Source of the DNA: CADEDH01 sp050330635
GTDB lineage: Bacteria; Actinomycetota; Acidimicrobiia; Acidimicrobiales; SZUA-35
DNA length: 64,000 nt
NCBI GenBank assembly: GCA_050330635.1
Contig: JBHJNQ010000013.1
Span: 1-64,000 of the forward strand
Direction: 5' to 3'
Both the position numbers and the translations under genes were made by a program. Positions 43,814-52,853 of this stretch are shown here, in pieces. Numbering within the stretch: the first letter of the stretch is position 1; the number at the start of each line of letters is the position of its first letter. Below the pieces are notes generated by a model that worked only from the letters and a program-made list of their open reading frames with translations, was not told the origin of the DNA and did no database searches.

Positions 43814-43971
43814 GATGCGAACCCCCGTCCGCCACACCATCGGCGTCGGCGCCCCGCATCATCATGTTCGCCTGAACATGATCGCGTCAGCGTGGTTGCA
43901 GCAGCGCCCCGGTGTGGTGGCACCAGTGTGGTCGCTGTGGCGTGGGCGCACCAGTTCGCACCGGACGTGGC

Positions 43972-44382
43972 TCAGCCGGCGGGCCCCTGATGCGGGGGGA
44001 AGCCGACGAGACCGGTGTCGAGGTGGTCGCGGTCGTAGGTCCAGTACTGGCGGATCTCGTCGATCAGGGTGTCGGCGGCGAAGCGGTAGTGCTCCGATCC
44101 CCGGAACACGAACCGTTTCCTCGTCCTCGGATCGGTCCCCGTCATCTGCCATTCGATGGCGGCGGCGTCACCCTCGGCGACGATCGAGGTCACGGTCCAC
44201 GCCGCCCCCTGCCACCGGTCCCGCACCGTGACCCACATCTCCCCGATGGTCGCGGCGCCGCGGACCGGGGCGATGTTGGTGTCGTAGATCACGGCGTCGG
44301 GGGTGAAGTGGGCGGCGATCTCGGCCGGCGTCCCGGTGGTGCAGGCATCGAAGTAGGCGGTCACCCGCTCGGTGGGCTCCAT
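43972..44382 (-). CDS. SnoaL-like/NTF2-fold protein
   Basis: A 136-residue single-domain protein with the nuclear-transport-factor-2 fold pattern: an N-terminal helix pair (VTAYFDACTTGTPAEIAAHF), TPDAVIYDT, and strands ending EHYRFAADTLIDEIRQYW. This fold covers polyketide cyclases, ketosteroid isomerases and many uncharacterised proteins. It is divergent from a fatty acyl-AMP ligase. The catalytic residues needed to choose among these roles are not clear. Confidence 0.83.
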   Translation of the reverse strand: MEPTERVTAYFDACTTGTPAEIAAHFTPDAVIYDTNIAPVRGAATIGEMWVTVRDRWQGAAWTVTSIVAEGDAAAIEWQMTGTDPRTRKRFVFRGSEHYRFAADTLIDEIRQYWTYDRDHLDTGLVGFPPHQGPAG

Positions 44383-44549
44383 GGCGTCGAGCCTGGTCGG
44401 CACGGGGCCGGTTGCGCCACCGGCGCCCGGTGAGCCGAACCGCCCAGATGGGGACCGGGCGCTCGGGGCTGGGCCGGGAGCGGTGGCGAGACCCACCGGC
44501 CATCCGGACGTAACCGTTTCGTTGTTTTCCGGGTCGGAAAGGAATGGGA

Positions 44550-46211
44550 ATGCGGACGATGGTCAGCCGTATTGAACATGCGGCCAAGGGCGACGGCACC
44601 ATCACCTTCGTCACCGGCGACGAGCCTCTGACCAAGACGTGGGGCCAGCTCCACGAGGAGGCGAGGGCCATGGCCGCCGGCCTGCAACGACGCGGGATCA
44701 GCCCCGGTGAGCACGTCGCCCTCCTCGGCCCCACCTCCCCGCTGCTCGTCACTGCGCTCCAGGCCGTGTGGCTGACCGGGGCCACACCGGTGGTGCTGCC
44801 CCTGCCGATGCGGCTCGCCTCGCTCGAGGAGTTCACGTCGGCGACCAGAGCCCGGATCGCCGGCGCCGACTGCGTGGCCGTGCTCATCGATCCCGACCTC
44901 GCGCCGTTCGTGGAACCGACGCCGGGCGACCCTCCGCTCTACGCCCTGACCGAGATCGACCCTGCGGTCGACGGTGCCAGCCCCGACGAGTTCATCCGAC
45001 CCGACTACGACGAGAACGACCTGTTCGTCCTCCAGTACACCAGTGGGTCCACGTCGGAGCCCAAGGGCGTGATGCTCCCCAGCCATGTCGTGGCGGCCAA
45101 CCTCGACGCCATCCTCGAGGCGGCCGAGGTCGAACCCGACGACGACGTGATGGTCTCGTGGCTTCCCCTCTACCACGACATGGGCCTGGTCGGCTTCTGC
45201 ATCCTGCCGATGAGTGCCGGCATCGACCTGGTGCTCGGTGCTCCCCAGGATTTCCTGGCCTCGCCCGGCCGGTGGATGGAGTGGATCTCGACCTACGGTG
45301 GCACGGCCACCGCCGGGCCCAACTTCAGCTACGTACTCGCTACCCGGGCCCTCCGTCGCTCCTCCGAGACCCTCGACCTGTCCCGGCTACGGATCGCCCT
45401 CAATGGCGCCGAACCGGTCGATCCGGCAAGCGTGCGAGCCTTCATCGAGGCCGGGGCCCGGCACGGCCTCCGCCCCGGCGCCGTCTTCCCCGCCTTCGGC
45501 ATGGCCGAGGTCGCCATCGCCGGGTGCTTCCCGACGCCGATGGTCGGGCTGCAGACCGACACGGTCGATGCCATCCGTCTCGAGACCGAGCACCGGGCCG
45601 TGCCGGTCGATCCCACCGATCCCATGGCCCGCGAGATCGTGCTCCTCGGCCGGCCGGTGCCCGGGCTCGAGTTCCGAATCGTCGACACCACGACGGGGTC
45701 GGTGCTCGGCGAGCGCCAGGTCGGCGAACTCCAGATCGCCGGGACGTCGGTGATGGCCGGCTACTACCAGCGACCCGACGCCGACGCCGAGACCTTCGCC
45801 GACGGCTGGCTCCGCACCGGCGATCTCGCCTACCTGGTCGACGGTCAGATGGCGATGTGCGGCCGCATCAAGGACATCATCATCGTCGGTGGTCGCAACG
45901 TCTACCCGCAGGACATCGAGCGGGCCGTGGGGGAGCTCGACGGGATTCGGGCCGGTAACGTCATCGCCTTCGGTATCCCGGGCCGCCAGGGCAAGGAGAA
46001 GGTGGTCGTCGTGGCCGAGACCCGGGCCGACGATCTCGCCGCCCTGGCCGCCGACGTCGAGGCTCGCTGTCTGGGGGCGGTCGGTCTCCCGGTGCGCGAC
46101 GTCGTGCTGGTCACACCCGGGAGTCTGCCCAAGACGAGCTCGGGCAAGCTCCAGCGGGTCATGTGCCGCCAGTTCTACCTCGACGGCCGACTCGAGCCGG
46201 CCAGCGTCTGA
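44550..46211 (+). CDS. fatty acyl-AMP ligase (FAAL, FadD32-like)
   Basis: A 553-residue ANL enzyme with FAAL features: LQYTSGSTSEPKGVM, SWLPLYHDMGLVGF, NGAEPVDPASVRAF, FGMAEVAIAG, and C-terminal GRIKDIIIVGGRNVYPQDIE and KTSSGKLQR. FAALs make acyl-adenylates and pass them to carrier proteins of lipid or polyketide synthases rather than to CoA. No carrier or polyketide gene is adjacent. ATG 44550 is chosen as AAAGGA lies at a suitable distance; ATGs at 44544 and 44559 are in the same frame. Confidence 0.9.
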   Translation: MRTMVSRIEHAAKGDGTITFVTGDEPLTKTWGQLHEEARAMAAGLQRRGISPGEHVALLGPTSPLLVTALQAVWLTGATPVVLPLPMRLASLEEFTSATRARIAGADCVAVLIDPDLAPFVEPTPGDPPLYALTEIDPAVDGASPDEFIRPDYDENDLFVLQYTSGSTSEPKGVMLPSHVVAANLDAILEAAEVEPDDDVMVSWLPLYHDMGLVGFCILPMSAGIDLVLGAPQDFLASPGRWMEWISTYGGTATAGPNFSYVLATRALRRSSETLDLSRLRIALNGAEPVDPASVRAFIEAGARHGLRPGAVFPAFGMAEVAIAGCFPTPMVGLQTDTVDAIRLETEHRAVPVDPTDPMAREIVLLGRPVPGLEFRIVDTTTGSVLGERQVGELQIAGTSVMAGYYQRPDADAETFADGWLRTGDLAYLVDGQMAMCGRIKDIIIVGGRNVYPQDIERAVGELDGIRAGNVIAFGIPGRQGKEKVVVVAETRADDLAALAADVEARCLGAVGLPVRDVVLVTPGSLPKTSSGKLQRVMCRQFYLDGRLEPASV

Positions 46212-46219
46212 CCGGTGAC

Positions 46220-47233
46220 TCAGGCCGCCTTCAGGTCGGCCATCACCCTGCGCCACCGCTCGGGGTCGGCCTTGTAGGGGGCGTAGAAGCTGATGCGTTG
46301 GATCACATCGCCGTAGCGACGGTGGAGCTCCGGGGCGATGGCCTCGGGCTCACCGACGACGGCGAAGGTGTTCAGCACCTCGTCGTCGATGATCGTGCCC
46401 ATCTCCTCCCACCGCCCCTGCTTCGACAGGGTGTTGAGCTCGTCCTGGATGCCGCCCCAGCCGTGGAGGTCGAGCACTGGGCGGTAGGCCGGGGTGGAGC
46501 CGTAGAAGGAGATCTGCTGCTTGGTGGCGGCGCTGGCGCTGGCGATCTCGTCCTCCGAGTTGCCGGTCACGACGAACGAGGGGCCGACGATCTCGAAGCC
46601 CTCCATCGTCTTGCCCATCTTGGCCCGCCCCCGCTCGAGGGCGGGTATCGTGACCTCCCGGAGGAACCGCTCGGTGGTGAAGCCGTGGCAGATGAAGCCG
46701 TCGGCCACCTCGCCCGCCACCTCCGTCATCATCGGCCCCACACCGGCCAGGAAGATCTTGGCGTCGCCGTTGGGGTTGGGTCCCGGATCGAAGAACGGCG
46801 TCATCAGGGTGTGCTGGTAGAAGTCGCCCCGGAAGTCGAGCTTGGTGCCGTCGTTCCAGCTCGACCAGATGGCCCGGATGGCCAGCACCATCTCCCGCAT
46901 GCGGGCCGCCGGCTTCGACCACTCCATCGAGAACCGCTTCGTGATGTGGGGCTTGATCTGCGAACCGAGACCCAGCACGAAGCGGCCGGAGTAGGCCTGG
47001 AGGTCGTAGGCGGTGTTGGCCAGCGTCATCGGACTGCGGGCGAAGGCGACGGCGATCGAGGTGCCGAGCTCGATCGAGGTCGTGTGCTCCGCCGCCAGCA
47101 GGAGCGGGAGGAAGGGATCGTGGCTCGTCTCGGCCGTCCAGAACCCGTCGTAGCCGGCCGCCTCGTGCGCCCGGGCCGCATCCGGCACCTTGTCGAGTCC
47201 CCCACCCAGTCCTGAACCACCGTCCACCTTCAT
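46220..47233 (-). CDS. LLM-class F420-dependent oxidoreductase (TIGR03617-like)
   Basis: A 337-residue luciferase-like protein with DAARAHEAAGYDGFWTAET, SIELGTSIAVAFARSPMTLA, YDLQAYSGRFVLGLGSQI and GVGPMMTEVAGEVADGFICH. This pattern fits the F420-dependent subgroup found in mycobacteria and relatives. AAGGAG precedes ATG 47233. It is convergent with the acyl-AMP ligase and divergent from the thioredoxin gene. The substrate is unknown. Confidence 0.92.
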   Translation of the reverse strand: MKVDGGSGLGGGLDKVPDAARAHEAAGYDGFWTAETSHDPFLPLLLAAEHTTSIELGTSIAVAFARSPMTLANTAYDLQAYSGRFVLGLGSQIKPHITKRFSMEWSKPAARMREMVLAIRAIWSSWNDGTKLDFRGDFYQHTLMTPFFDPGPNPNGDAKIFLAGVGPMMTEVAGEVADGFICHGFTTERFLREVTIPALERGRAKMGKTMEGFEIVGPSFVVTGNSEDEIASASAATKQQISFYGSTPAYRPVLDLHGWGGIQDELNTLSKQGRWEEMGTIIDDEVLNTFAVVGEPEAIAPELHRRYGDVIQRISFYAPYKADPERWRRVMADLKAA

Positions 47234-47336
47234 CGTGCACTCCTTCGATCGATCGTCCCCGGACGCGACCGCCACCAGGGTGCGGTCGACGTGCTTGACG
47301 CACCGTAGCGGGGGTCTCCTACGCCGGCCCAGCCGG

Positions 47337-47342
47337 TAGCGT
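47337..47342 (+). promoter_or_regulatory. -10-like box TAGCGT, leaderless start
   Basis: TAGCGT is 7 nt before ATG 47350 of the thioredoxin-TPR gene. TTGACG occurs about 40 nt upstream, a little far for a standard -35. Confidence 0.42.
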
Positions 47343-47349
47343 GAGATCG

Positions 47350-48069
47350 ATGACGATCGATGTGACCGACGCCAGCTTCCAGACCGAGGTCCTGCAGCGG
47401 TCGATGACCACGCCCGTCGTGGTCGACCTCTGGGCGCCGTGGTGCGGGCCGTGCAAGACCCTGGGCCCGATGATCGAGAAGGTGGTCGACGAGACCAACG
47501 GCAGGGTCGTCCTGGCCAAGATCAACGTCGACGAGAATCCGCAGGCGTCGCAGGCCTTCCGGGTCCAGTCGATCCCGGCCGTCTACGCCCTGGCCAACGG
47601 TCAGATCGTCGACAACTTCATCGGGGCCCAGCCCGAGGCCCGCATCCGGGAGTTCGTCAACGGTCTCATCGGTGATGAGCTGTTGACCGAGCTGGCGGCC
47701 CTGGCCGCCGCCGGTGACGAGGCGTCCCTCCGCCGGGCCCTCGAGATCGACCCGACGTACGCCCCCGCCGCCCTCCGGTTGGCCCAGCTGCTCGTGAACG
47801 ACGGCGATGCCGCCGGTGCCCTCGAGGTCCTGCAGCAGTTCCCGGCCGACGATCCCGAGGTGGCCGCCCTCCTGGAGGCGGCCCGGGCGGGCGCGCTGCC
47901 GTCCGAGCAGCGGTCGGAGATCGAGCATCGCCTCGACGATCTGCTCCCGCTGGTCAAGGGCGACGACGACGCCCGCCAGGAGTTCGTGGGCCTGCTCGAC
48001 GAGCTCGCAATCGGCGATCCCGGAGCCGCTGCCGAGTGGCGCAAGAAGCTCTCGACCCGCCTCTTCTGA
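47350..48069 (+). CDS. thioredoxin-TPR protein (CnoX/YbbN-like co-chaperone)
   Basis: A 239-residue protein. Residues 1-110 are a thioredoxin domain with WAPWCGPCK and the cis-proline in QSIPAVYAL. Residues 115-239 are helical repeats (RRALEIDPTYAPAALRLAQL) like the TPR part of CnoX/YbbN. It would act as a redox-linked holdase that protects proteins during oxidative stress. It lies upstream of the competence genes but 110 nt apart from them. Confidence 0.92.
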   Translation: MTIDVTDASFQTEVLQRSMTTPVVVDLWAPWCGPCKTLGPMIEKVVDETNGRVVLAKINVDENPQASQAFRVQSIPAVYALANGQIVDNFIGAQPEARIREFVNGLIGDELLTELAALAAAGDEASLRRALEIDPTYAPAALRLAQLLVNDGDAAGALEVLQQFPADDPEVAALLEAARAGALPSEQRSEIEHRLDDLLPLVKGDDDARQEFVGLLDELAIGDPGAAAEWRKKLSTRLF

Positions 48070-48179
48070 GGTAGCGGATCCCCCTCGGGGCGCTCGCCGC
48101 CCCCATCTCGACGGAGGCGAACCGCCCGAGCCCCGTCCCGCCTTCCCCGGCCACCGTCCCAGCCGGAGAAGCGCGCCCC

Positions 48180-48938
48180 ATGACCGACCCCGACGATCCG
48201 TACCGTCCCCCGCCAGGATCAGGCGGGATCCGCCCGGATGGCGCCGGGCTCGTCCAACGCCTCGACGACGTCTTCGTCCGCCTGGACGCCCTGCGCCACC
48301 GCCCGGCCCTCACGTTCGCGGTGGCCGGCGTCGCCCTGGCCGTCGTGGCCGCCGGCTGGTGGGCGGGCCGGGCGGGCCGGGCCGGCCCCATCGAGGCGTC
48401 GATCCCGCTCGCCCCGTCGGTCGTGGTCACCGAGGTCGATCCGGCCGGCGGCGAGGCGGTCGCCGCCCCCGAGGGCGGACCGTCTGGATCCGTCGCCGCC
48501 GAACCGGGCAACCCGATCCTGGTCCACGTCGCCGGATCGGTCGCCGAGCCGGGGATCGTGACCCTGCCCGACGGGGCCCGGGTGGTCGACGCGGTGGAGG
48601 CGGCCGGCGGACCCGACGCCGACGCCGACCTCGATCAGCTCAACCTGGCCGCCCCTCTCGTCGACGGCATCCAGATCAGAGTTCCCGCCGAGGGAGAGAT
48701 CCTGGCCCCCACCGGACCGGGCCCGGCGGGGCCCCTCCCGCCGGCTGGACCGCTCGATCTCAACACGGCGACGGCGGCCCAACTCGACGATCTTCCCGGC
48801 ATCGGCCCCACCCTGGCCGCCGCCGTCGTGGCGTGGCGGGACGACCACGGGCGGTTCGCCTCCGTCGACGAGTTGCTCGACGTTCCCGGGATCGGGCCGG
48901 CCAAGCTCGACGCCCTCGTCGATCTGGTCACGGTGTGA
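48180..48938 (+). CDS. comEA: ComEA-like DNA-binding helix-hairpin-helix protein
   Basis: A 252-residue membrane protein: a cytoplasmic lead, one transmembrane helix at about 43-63 (FAVAGVALAVVAAGWWAG), a proline/glycine-rich linker, an SLBB-type domain (ILVHVAGSVAEPGIVTLPDG), and two C-terminal helix-hairpin-helix motifs (LDDLPGIGPTLAAAVV and LLDVPGIGPAKLDALV). It would bind incoming DNA outside the membrane and pass it to ComEC. The stop overlaps the ComEC start (GTGA). Confidence 0.93.
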   Translation: MTDPDDPYRPPPGSGGIRPDGAGLVQRLDDVFVRLDALRHRPALTFAVAGVALAVVAAGWWAGRAGRAGPIEASIPLAPSVVVTEVDPAGGEAVAAPEGGPSGSVAAEPGNPILVHVAGSVAEPGIVTLPDGARVVDAVEAAGGPDADADLDQLNLAAPLVDGIQIRVPAEGEILAPTGPGPAGPLPPAGPLDLNTATAAQLDDLPGIGPTLAAAVVAWRDDHGRFASVDELLDVPGIGPAKLDALVDLVTV

Positions 48939-50806
48939 CGGAGCAGGCCGGAACGCAGCACGAACCGCCGGCCCCCATGGGCGAGGGGCAGGCGGTGATC
49001 CTGGCTGCCGGGGCCTGGGTCGGCGCCACCCTCGCCCTACCGCTCCCCCTGCCGGCCACCGTCGCCGCCGTGGCAGCCGCCCTCGCCCTCCGCCGGTCGT
49101 GGCTGCTGGTGGTGGCCGTCGCCGCCCTCGCCTCGACGATGGGCCACCGGGCCGACACTGGGTTCGTCCCCGTGGAGCCGGGACCGTTCGAGGGCCCGGT
49201 CACGGTCGTCGACGACCCCCGACCGGTCGGAGCCGGGCACCGGCTGGTGGTGCGCTTGACCGATGGACGACGCGTCGAGGCCAGCGGCTATGGATCTGCC
49301 GGCCACCGGCTCGCCCGACTCGGGCCGGGCCAGCGGGTGATCCTGGACGGCCGCCTCACCCCGGCCCCCGACCGACCCTGGGAGCGGTCCCGCCACCTGC
49401 TGGGCCGGCTCGCCGTCGCCACCGTCGGACCCGCCGATCCGCCGGCTCCGGTCCGGGCCGCCATCGAGGCGGTGCGAGGGATCGTCGCCGATGGCGCCCG
49501 ATCGCTGCCCGAGCGGCACCGGTCGCTCTACCTCGGCATCCTCATCGGCGACGATCGCCACCAGGGCGATGCCCAGCAGGCCGTGTTCCGGGCCGCTGGG
49601 CTGAGCCACCTGCTGGCGGTCTCCGGGCAGAACGTGGCCTTCGTACTCGCCGTCGTCGCACCCCTCACCGGCCTGCTGGGCCGCAGGACCCGGTTGGCGG
49701 CGGCGATCGTCGTGCTGATCACCTTTGCCATCATCACCCGGCTCGAGCCCTCCGTGCTGCGGGCCACCGCCACCGCCGCCATCGCCGCCTGGGGTCGAGC
49801 CACCGGCCGCCGCCAGAGCGGGCTCCGGCTCCTGGCCGCCGCCGCCACGGTGCTGGTGCTGGTCGACCCGTTCCTGGTTCACTCCATCGGATTCCGCCTC
49901 TCGATCGCAGCGTCGGCCGGCATCCTCGTGGTGGGTCCGCTCGTCGCCGCCCGGCTTCCCGGGCCCGACGCCATCACCGGGCCGCTGGCCGTGACGGTCG
50001 GGGCGCAGATCGGGGTGACCCCGATCCTGCTGGCCACGTTCGGGCCGGTGTCGGCCGCCACCGTGCCGGCCAACATCCTCGCTGGCTGGTCCGCCGGGTT
50101 CGTGATGACCTGGGGCTTGACGGTGGGGGTGATGGCCGGGGCGATGGGTCCCGTCGGGCCGGTCCTCCAGTGGCCCGTGGTGGTCTGCCTCGAGTGGCTC
50201 GACGGGGTCGCCGGTTGGGCGGCCCGGCTCCCGGCGCCGGTACCCGGACCGGCGGCGTGGCTCATGGTGCTCGGCCTGGGGGGCCTGGCCTGGGCCGCCG
50301 GGCCGGCCCGGCCCGCCGACACCGATCCGGGGCCCGATCCGGAGCAGCGGAGGCCCGTCCGCCGCTGGGCCCGTCACCCTCTGCGGTCGTGGTGTCGGGC
50401 CGCGGCCCTGACCCTGGCGATCGTGGTGCTGGCCCAGACCGTGCCCCGGCCACCCGTCGGCCCCACTGCCCTCGACGGCGGTGGGCGATGGATCCCGGCG
50501 GGGTCGGAGACCCCGTCGGTGCTGGTGATCGGCGGGGACGGCGGCCCCGACCTCCTCGACGCCCTGCTGGCCCACCGCATCACTGCCGTCGACGTCGTCG
50601 TGGCCGGGTCCGGTGGCGGACGGGCCGGCCGTACCACCGCATCGGTGGCGACGCTCATCGACACCGGCGTGATCCTCGCCCCGGGGGACCATCGGATCCG
50701 GGGTGCCATCCGCGTGCTCGCGCCCCAGGTGATCGACACGACGGCCGGTTTCCTCACCGTCACCCCGGGGCCCGACGGCCTGGACGTCACCGGCCTCGAG
50801 CCGTGA
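48935..50806 (+). CDS. comEC: ComEC/Rec2 family DNA-uptake channel, reduced beta-lactamase-like tail
   Basis: A 623-residue membrane protein starting at GTG 48935. It has the DUF4131-like N-terminal part, the ComEC core with YLGILIGDDRH, GLSHLLAVSGQNVAFVLAV and about ten membrane helices. The C-terminal soluble region (about 520-623) is short and lacks the HxHxDH zinc motif of ComEC metallo-beta-lactamase domains, so nuclease activity there is unlikely. Coupled to comEA. Other parts of a competence system are not in the window. Confidence 0.9.
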   Translation: MTEQAGTQHEPPAPMGEGQAVILAAGAWVGATLALPLPLPATVAAVAAALALRRSWLLVVAVAALASTMGHRADTGFVPVEPGPFEGPVTVVDDPRPVGAGHRLVVRLTDGRRVEASGYGSAGHRLARLGPGQRVILDGRLTPAPDRPWERSRHLLGRLAVATVGPADPPAPVRAAIEAVRGIVADGARSLPERHRSLYLGILIGDDRHQGDAQQAVFRAAGLSHLLAVSGQNVAFVLAVVAPLTGLLGRRTRLAAAIVVLITFAIITRLEPSVLRATATAAIAAWGRATGRRQSGLRLLAAAATVLVLVDPFLVHSIGFRLSIAASAGILVVGPLVAARLPGPDAITGPLAVTVGAQIGVTPILLATFGPVSAATVPANILAGWSAGFVMTWGLTVGVMAGAMGPVGPVLQWPVVVCLEWLDGVAGWAARLPAPVPGPAAWLMVLGLGGLAWAAGPARPADTDPGPDPEQRRPVRRWARHPLRSWCRAAALTLAIVVLAQTVPRPPVGPTALDGGGRWIPAGSETPSVLVIGGDGGPDLLDALLAHRITAVDVVVAGSGGGRAGRTTASVATLIDTGVILAPGDHRIRGAIRVLAPQVIDTTAGFLTVTPGPDGLDVTGLEP

Positions 50807-50845
50807 CCCCGCCGCCGGCGCCACCTGGTCGGCGACCTAGCTGGG

Positions 50846-50880
50846 CGGGTCGGCGGGGCGGGTCGGCCGGGCGGTCGCGG
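50846..50880. repeat. short GC-rich direct repeats before folP-like gene
   Basis: GGGCGGGTCGGC is repeated in close succession, followed by the variant GGGCGGTCGCGG. It lies between the comEC stop and the folP-like promoter and has no evident function. Confidence 0.45.
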
Positions 50881-50902
50881 GGGGAGCGGCCCCGATCCCG
50901 GC

Positions 50903-50908
50903 TAGGTT
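50903..50908 (+). promoter_or_regulatory. -10-like box TAGGTT, leaderless start
   Basis: TAGGTT is 6 nt before ATG 50915 and there is no ribosome site between them. Confidence 0.45.
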
Positions 50909-50914
50909 CGGACG

Positions 50915-51775
50915 ATGCTGCTGGAGCTGGGGCCGCACCGGTTCGACGTCACCCACCGGGCCCTCGTGATGGGCATCCTGAACCGTACTCCCGACAGCTT
51001 CTACGACGCCGGCGGCTACTGGGACTTCGACGATTTCCTGTCCAAGGCCGACAACCTCATCGCCGACGGCGCCGACTTCCTCGACGTGGGCGGGGTGAAG
51101 GCCGGACCGGGCGACGAGGTCCCCCTCGACGAGGAGTTGCACCGGGTGGTGCCGGCGGTCGAGGCTCTCCGGGCCCGGTTCGACGTGCCCCTGTCGGTCG
51201 ACACCTGGAACGCCGAGGTCCTCCGCCACTGCCTGGATGCCGGCGCCGACATCGGCAACGACATCAGCGGGTTCGCCGACCCGGACTACCTGCCCGTGGC
51301 GGCGGCCGCCGGGGCGTCGGTGGTGGCCACCCACATCAGACTCGGGCCCCGCATCCCCGACCCGGAGCCGGTCTACGATGACCTGGTGGCCGACGTCCGG
51401 GCGTTCCTGGCCGACCGGGCGGGGCGGGCCCTCGCCGCCGGCGTCGAGCCGTCCCGCATCATCGTCGACGCCGGTCTCGATCTGGGCAAGACGCCGGCCA
51501 TGTCGCTCGAACTCCTCCACCACTCCCACGACCTGGTCGGCCTCGGCTACCCGGTGCTGTTGTCGGCCTCGAACAAGCGGTTCCTGTTCGAGCTCCTGGA
51601 GACCAGCCGCTACGAGGTCGGCGCCGCCACCGACGCCGCCCACACGATCGGGGTGCTGCAGGGGTGCCGCATCCTGCGGGCCCACGACGTGCGGGCGGCC
51701 CGCCGCCTCGTCGACATCCTGGCCCTCGTGGCCGCCGCCCGCCGGGCCGACGACGTCGAGGCGGCCCGTCCGTGA
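50915..51775 (+). CDS. folP: dihydropteroate synthase homologue (FolP2 type)
   Basis: A 286-residue TIM-barrel protein of the DHPS family. VMGILNRTPDSFYD and the late RAHDV are conserved. The loop that in canonical DHPS reads GGESTRPG is DVGGVKAGPGDEV, and the usual SRK lysine motif is SASNKRF. These are the differences seen in mycobacterial FolP2, whose M. leprae member lacks DHPS activity. It may be the organism's folate enzyme or a paralogue with another role. Its stop overlaps the GTG of holA. Confidence 0.88.
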   Translation: MLLELGPHRFDVTHRALVMGILNRTPDSFYDAGGYWDFDDFLSKADNLIADGADFLDVGGVKAGPGDEVPLDEELHRVVPAVEALRARFDVPLSVDTWNAEVLRHCLDAGADIGNDISGFADPDYLPVAAAAGASVVATHIRLGPRIPDPEPVYDDLVADVRAFLADRAGRALAAGVEPSRIIVDAGLDLGKTPAMSLELLHHSHDLVGLGYPVLLSASNKRFLFELLETSRYEVGAATDAAHTIGVLQGCRILRAHDVRAARRLVDILALVAAARRADDVEAARP

Positions 51776-52776
51776 CGATCGTCCTCATCAAGGGTGACGA
51801 CGAGACCCTCGTCGCCCAGGCCGTGAGGCGGGCCGTCAACGAGTTCGTCGGCGACGGCGACCGCTCCCTGATGGTCGAGGAGGTGGGGGAGGCCCACTAT
51901 CTCGGCGACGGCGGTGAGGTGGAGCTCGGCCCGCTGGTCAACGCCGCCCAATCACCGCCGTTCCTCACCGACCGTCGCGTCGTGGTCGGCCGGAACCTCG
52001 CCCTGTTCACCCGGGCCGAGCAGGTCGCCCCCCTCGTCGAGCTGGTGACCGATCCGCTGTCCACGACCGACCTGGTGCTGGTGTGGGAGCGGGGCTCGAC
52101 GTCGAACCGGTTGGGGGCGGTTCCGAAGAAGCTGAAGGACGCCCTGCAGGCGGCGGGGGTGGAGGAGGTGGACGCCGCGCCGTCGGGGCGCGGCCGCAAG
52201 GGGCTGCTCGACGAGCGGCTGTCGAGCGCCCCCGTCCGTCTCGATCAGGGGGCCAAGCGCCTGGTGGCCGACCGCTTCGGTGACGAGGTGGGGCGTGTCG
52301 AGTCCCTGCTCGAGACCCTCCGCAGCACCTTCGGCGACGGCGCCACCCTGGGGGCCGACGACGTCGAGCCCTTCCTGGGGGCGGCGGCCGACGTGCCCCC
52401 GTGGGAGCTGACCGACGCCATCGACAGCGGCGACATCGTCACCGCCCTCGACAAGCTCCATCGGATGACCCAGGGCGGTGACCGACACGCCCTCCAGATC
52501 CTCGCCACCCTCCACGGTCACTACCAGCGGGCCCTCGGTCTCGACGGCGCCCCCGTCGGCGACGAGCGCTCGGCCGCCGCCCACCTCGGCATGACCGGCT
52601 CGACGTTCCCCGCCAGGAAGGCCCTGGCCCTGTCACGGCGCATGGGATCGGAACGCCTGGCCGCGGTGGTCGCCCTCCTCGCTCAGGCCGACCTCGACGT
52701 GCGGGGGGCCAGCGCGGTGCCCCCCGACGCCCTCCTCGACGTTCTCGTGGCCCGCCTGGCCCGGCTCAGCCGCTGA
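51772..52776 (+). CDS. holA: DNA polymerase III subunit delta
   Basis: A 334-residue clamp-loader delta subunit. It has the N-terminal ATPase-like opening IVLIKGDDETLVAQAVRR, FLTDRRVVVGRN, LVLVWERG, an adjacent VADRFGDEVGRVESLLETL and the C-terminal helical domain with LLAQADLDVRG. The weak Walker motifs are normal for delta. It would open the beta clamp for loading. It is translationally coupled to the folP-like gene and the gene that follows is 77 nt away. Confidence 0.93.
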   Translation: MTIVLIKGDDETLVAQAVRRAVNEFVGDGDRSLMVEEVGEAHYLGDGGEVELGPLVNAAQSPPFLTDRRVVVGRNLALFTRAEQVAPLVELVTDPLSTTDLVLVWERGSTSNRLGAVPKKLKDALQAAGVEEVDAAPSGRGRKGLLDERLSSAPVRLDQGAKRLVADRFGDEVGRVESLLETLRSTFGDGATLGADDVEPFLGAAADVPPWELTDAIDSGDIVTALDKLHRMTQGGDRHALQILATLHGHYQRALGLDGAPVGDERSAAAHLGMTGSTFPARKALALSRRMGSERLAAVVALLAQADLDVRGASAVPPDALLDVLVARLARLSR

Positions 52777-52853
52777 TCCGACGCCCGATGGCCCGGCTCC
52801 CGTGTTCGGCGTCGTCTTGCGGGCGGGGCCCGGGGCCGAACATGCTCGACGGC

